Assembly: GCA_025765615.1 (NCBI GenBank)
Contig: JAIVFJ010000074.1
Location: 186,001-250,000 of the forward strand
Length of the DNA stretch: 64,000 nucleotides
Source of the DNA: Zopfochytrium polystomum
Lineage: Eukaryota > Chytridiomycota > Chytridiomycetes > Chytridiales > Chytridiaceae
Direction of reading: 5' to 3'
Each line of letters begins with the position of its first letter. Within the stretch, counting starts at the first letter, position 1. Positions 60,166 through 64,000 of this stretch are shown piece by piece. Below the pieces are notes generated by a model. That model worked only from the letters and a program-made list of their open reading frames with translations, was not told the DNA's origin and searched no databases. The translations under genes and the position numbers were made by a program.

Positions 60166-60182
60166 CTGGGTTCAAGTCCCAG
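60166..60182 (+). repeat. Perfect tRNA-type T-arm / B-box
   Basis: CTGGGTTCAAGTCCCAG forms a 5-bp stem with a 7-nt TTCAAGT loop, a canonical T-arm. Upstream sequence does not complete a cloverleaf with a matching acceptor stem, so a whole tRNA gene is not supported. A SINE-like origin is possible. Confidence 0.35.
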
Positions 60183-61162
60183 TGCACCTCACCATTCTGC
60201 ACACTGTTTAGGCTGGTCTGGGGTAGGAAGTACTTGATGATGGAAGGTGGGAGGGTAAAACTGTGGTAGTGCCTCGCCGGTTCCTGTCAATACATCGCTT
60301 CAAATCCAGGTCTCTCAAGGTGATATGAATGAGTTGGCTGGTCAGGTATTATGTGGTGGTATGGTCTCTCTGGTATTCCTCCCTGTCCCTGGTTTGGTGT
60401 CTTCCTTGTGTGTGGGAGTGGGTATTGACCTTCCTTGCTTCTAAGACAGGTTATTCTCTCTGGCCTGGTGAGGGAGAGGTCTGTCTCCTGGTAGGATGAA
60501 GCAAGAAGAGTCCCACTGTCTCCCACCCTGGTTGCACCCTCTTCCTTGGATTGAGTTGGAACACTCTCCTTGGAGTGAGACATGTTGTGTCTGGTTCTGT
60601 TAAGTGGAAAACAGTTCTGATTTGGTTCAACAGGCACCTCTGCACACTAACTGTTCCTTGTGTCTGCCCTTTGTCTCTCCAACCCCCTCCAACTCAGGGT
60701 TTGACTTGTTGTTTATTTATTTTGTTGTTTCTTTTGATGGGTTGTAGTGGCTTGTCACTCCCCTTACCGATTCAGTCGGTCTTACCGATCAAGTCGGTTC
60801 TGTCTCTGGTCTAACTTGGCTTTGGCCTTGTGCCCCAGATGAAACACTTCTGTGTCTTGCACCAGAGGATTATGCTTTCTTTTGTGATTGTGTCTGTTTC
60901 ATGCTTTGGTGTGAGAAACCCCTCTTTTGTGTTAGAGATTTATTTGTGTTTTTCTTGGGCTTTAAGACTCCAAATACACTTTCCTGTCTAGTGCCCCTAG
61001 ACACCCTCCTTTTGCCCCTTTTCATTAGTCAGGATTGGTATTTAGGTCCATGCTCTAGTTTCCACCTATAGCCCTTGGTGAGGAGTTGGAGAGCACAGTC
61101 TCACAGGTGTGGCTGAAAAGTGATTCATTCTTACAAATTGTTCTTTTCTTTCATTTTCTCCT

Positions 61163-61574
61163 TGTTAGGCAGAACTGACTGGTTAGCAGCAAGAGGCACA
61201 AGACGGACCTGAACCAATTGTGACTGTCAGTTATTGTTCTCACGATGCCCATGGAAGAGCAAGCCACTGTCAATGCAGACCTGGGCGCTGGCTTGCGCTG
61301 TTGACAAATACTCTGAGTATTAAGTGGAACGGAAACCCAGTGTTAACAGTTTTCCTCCTCCTCTGCTCAATCAGATAATATAGGAGTGGTCTTTACCATG
61401 TTCCAGTCATGCTTGCCTAGCAACTATTACAGCATGCATATCATCATTCTGTGTCAATTATTCATAACAGAGTTTTTCTCTTTCTCTCCAAGTTGGGGAG
61501 AAGGACCACCTACAAACACACATCTCCACTTCATTCACTCCTTCCACTCACTCACTCAGAGTAGACTGTTTGCA
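61163..61574 (+). mobile_element. LTR family A copy 3 (412 bp, full length)
   Basis: Begins TGTTAGGCAGAACTGACTGG and ends GACTGTTTGCA, aligning along its whole length with copy 1 (31892-32304, opposite strand) and with copy 2 at 32654. Its immediate flanks differ (CTCCT before, TCAGG after), so there is no simple target duplication. Confidence 0.85.
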
Positions 61575-62716
61575 TCAGGTTCTTCTTTCTTCAAGACAAG
61601 CCTGTCTCATCTTCCACACAAGTTGGAATGTCCGATACCATTCTGTCCTGTATGGGCTCTCCAGGCTTAACCCTGTCATCTCATGCCTATGGCACCCATG
61701 ATTCATTCATGTGGAGACTTGTCTCTGTATGTTTGTCCTTGGCTGTTATGGCACTCATGAGTCAGTAATGACTCATGACAGTTATTGATTGGTATATCTG
61801 TGCTTTCAGAGCATACATAGAGAGTAGTATTAACACCAACACCAGGGTACTGGCCCTTAGAACCAGGAGTTCCCCATCATTGATGACTTGTCCTTTCCCC
61901 ACATATCCACTAGATTATGGGATGAGCCTTCAGAGATGTAGAGGATCTCATACCCCCCTTTCCTATGAACCTCCCGTAAATACAAGCCCCAGCCGCCCTT
62001 CATCAGGATGGACTCCTTGCGACTGCGCAGGGCTGGTACTGCACCAGTGACGGTGACCTCGCTCACGCGAGGACTCTGATAGTGAATAAGGCTACATGCA
62101 ATAATGAACCTCTGACTGTGCGTAAATGTGCGTGGAAAGTTGTAATAAATGACACTGGGCGCGATACTTAGTACGTTCGACCCTTCATAGAGCAGAAGGA
62201 TGAGTTTCCTGTCCTGAGGGATGGCTGTAATTATCGAGGGATGCCACATTCCTTCTACTCCGGCAAGTGCCGCCGCCAGGCTGTTAGGTAGTAGTCACGA
62301 TGTGTGGGTCTGATAGTCGGACCTACGTCGTCCACGACCAGATTCGATTGAAGATCTCATAGCCACCTGGGAGATGATGATACTCTGTTGCATCGCACTG
62401 CTGGGGCCAAAAAAGCCACGGGGTATGTGAGCAAAGTCAAATATTCTTGAATAAAGTGCAACCAATGTGTGATTTCTCGGTTGGAATTTTCCCTCTCCGC
62501 GTCTGTCGTATGTGCAACTGGGAGTAGTTACAACGAAATAGCGCAGAAAGTTTTCCAAACTGGTTTACCATCCAAAGCGGGAGCGCATTGATCATATTCA
62601 GTTCTCCCAACGAAGTTAGAGTCACACCTCCACCACGTTCCAGGTGAGTAACAACACTGCTCAACCTTCTGCCGTTTTCAGTGCGTCTTCGGCTCAGGCT
62701 TTTCAGAAACTCGAGG
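61575..62716. other. Region between LTR copy 3 and Hsp70-like gene B
   Basis: The left part is AT-rich. From about 61.86 to 62.56 kb the minus strand has coding-like stretches (GMWHPSIITAIPQDRKLILL; HIPRGFFGPSSAMQQSIIIS) that could be exons of a broken or unrecognised gene, but I could not join them in phase. The right end should be promoter and 5' UTR of the Hsp70-like gene. Confidence 0.4.
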
Positions 62717-64000
62717 ATGGCTCGGCCACCTGCTACCTTTCCAATCGTTGACCGCCGTCGCGTTGCTGGCCGCTCACCGTCGTCGTCGGCCCCGGTACCG
62801 TGGACAGCGCCATCGCGGCCACCACCACCACCGCCGCCGCCGCCGCCGCCCGATTCTCCCAAGTTACACCACTTTGTCGTCGGCATCGACCTGGGAACCT
62901 CCACTGTGTGCGTGGGCGTCTGGAACAAGGACAGAGGTTTGCGCTTTGGCACACACATTCACTCGCAGATTGATTCGTCACTGACCTGACTCCCCATCCT
63001 CCCCCCCCCCCCCAGTTGATATACCGGCAAACGCACTCGGCAACACGGTAACGCCTTCATATGTTGCATTCACCGACAGCGAGATGCTCGTGGGCGATGC
63101 CGCGAGGAACTACGGCGCTCGGTAAGACGAGGGCAATGCATGACGAGCTTCAATCGGGCCGACTGATGATCAGGCCGGCCAGTCATCCAGGCAGCGCCGT
63201 CTTCGACGTCAGGCGACTCCTTGGCGTTCGCATCGACGACGCCAATGTCCAGCGCTGCATGAAGACCTGGCCGTTCAAAGTCGTGGAACACGACGACGGC
63301 AAGCCGGGCGTCCTGGTCGAGTTCAAGCACGAGGAAAAGACCTTCACTCCCGAGGAAATTACGGGCACAATCATCCGCAAAATGATGAGCACTGTCGAAG
63401 CCTACATGGGCGGCGGCGGCGGAGCACGGTTTGCCTGCGACGCCGTCGTCACCGTCCCCGCCGGCTTCCGCGACGAGCATCGGCATGCTGTCAAAGAGGC
63501 CGTGCGTGCCGCAGGGCTGAATGTGCTTCGCATCATCAACAAGCCGACGGCTGCTTGCATCGCGTACGGGTTGGATAGATCGAGCGTACCCATACAGAAG
63601 GCCCTTGTCGTCCACCTCGGGGGTGCAACGCTCGATGCAACCCTCTTTGAGATCGAAGAGGGCATTTATGAGATCCTAGCTACCGCTGGCGACTCCTTTG
63701 GCGGTTCGGACTTTGACGACCGCCTCGTGGCCCACTTTGCCAAGGATTTCCAGCGTATTCACAACGAGGTATTTTTTAACCTTCTGAAAGGGACGCACTT
63801 TCCACTGGTTTAGATACCCACCTCCAAACCGGCACAGGACATTTTCTCCCACCCTCTCGCCCTTCATCAGCTCCGCACTGCTTGCGAGCGCGCAAAACGA
63901 ATGCTGTCTGTGGATGACCTCGCCACCATCGAGATTGACTCCCTGCACAACGGCGTCGGCTTTTACAGCCACATCACGCGTTCTCAGTTTGAGGAGCTTT
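62717..64000 (+). CDS. Divergent Hsp70-like protein B, cut by the window end
   Basis: Exons 62717-62936, 63016-63121, 63183-63768 and 63838 to beyond 64000. A shorter Pro-rich leader precedes [17 protein letters not shown], then [64 protein letters not shown] and [17 protein letters not shown]. Unlike copy A it keeps Asp in the GDAA and AGDS motifs, but shares the K-to-R, E-to-K and GGG-to-GGA changes. The third and fourth exons and the 69-nt intron between them nearly match copy A; the first exons differ strongly. The C-terminus lies outside the window. It belongs to a tandem family separated by a transposon island. Confidence 0.88.

Larger units (their letters stand above)
58261..61162. other. 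AT-rich transposon-debris island
   Basis: No supported gene. It holds a TATA-like TATATAAATAG-type site near 58.49 kb with AATAAA near 58.56 kb (possible LTR remnant), a perfect 9-bp hairpin at 58819-58847, tRNA-like pol III promoter sequences near 59.33-59.40 and 60.17 kb, and a direct repeat of CAGAGCTAACA near 59.53-59.55 kb. Base composition resembles 29.3-33.1 kb and differs from the gene-bearing DNA. Confidence 0.55.

Noticed and set aside
60095..60200. Complete tRNA gene around the perfect T-arm
   Set aside because: No acceptor stem or anticodon arm pairs correctly upstream.

Overview
The window is eukaryotic nuclear DNA. The genes are GC-rich and split by many short GT-AG introns. 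The protein families point to a fungus: a CAF-1 large subunit with the fungal-type N-terminal region, a Nab3-like RNA-binding protein, a secreted subtilase, and an AtuA/biotin-carboxylase pair. The heavy intron load and the very abundant microsatellites would suit an early-diverging (for example zoosporic) lineage, but that placement is inference. All gene models were spliced by hand. For most, the exon lengths add up to a whole number of codons, which supports them.

Layout, left to right. 0-4.5 kb: CAF-1 large subunit (-). 5.0-9.1 kb: an unrecognised 1155-aa protein of repeated RRM-like modules (-), divergent from a class II eIF4E (4EHP type, + 9.9-11.3 kb). 13.5-20.8 kb: a divergent pair, an AtuA/DUF1446 protein (-) and a biotin-carboxylase/biotin-carrier subunit of the methylcrotonyl/geranyl-CoA carboxylase type (+), which together suggest acyclic terpenoid or leucine-type acyl-CoA catabolism. 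21.2-22.0 kb: SCOC-like coiled-coil protein (-). 22.6-27.3 kb: secreted subtilisin-like protease (+). 27.8-29.0 kb: SRP19/Sec65 (-).

29.3-33.1 kb is an AT-richer island of transposon debris. It holds a 344-bp solo LTR with a perfect 5-bp target duplication and a long heat-shock-element array, and two copies of a second ~412-bp LTR family in inverted orientation. 33.6-36.9 kb: C2H2 zinc-finger transcription factor (+). 36.9-40.2 kb: mostly CT/GA microsatellites. 40.2-42.7 kb: secreted Ser/Thr-rich mucin-like protein (+). 42.7-45.5 kb: repeats and a possible piggyBac-type remnant. 45.5-49.2 kb: Nab3-like RRM protein with RD repeats and poly-Q (-), divergent from a possible small gene (+ 49.3-50.0 kb). 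51.6-54.0 kb: 6-phosphogluconate dehydrogenase (+).

54.4-57.1 kb and 62.7-64.0 kb (cut by the window end) are two tandem Hsp70-like genes with altered ATPase residues. A second AT-rich transposon island (57.4-62.6 kb) lies between them and carries a copia-like relic, tRNA-like pol III boxes and a third copy of the ~412-bp LTR. Several otherwise well-preserved genes carry single-base frame changes next to mononucleotide runs, which look more like assembly indels than decay.
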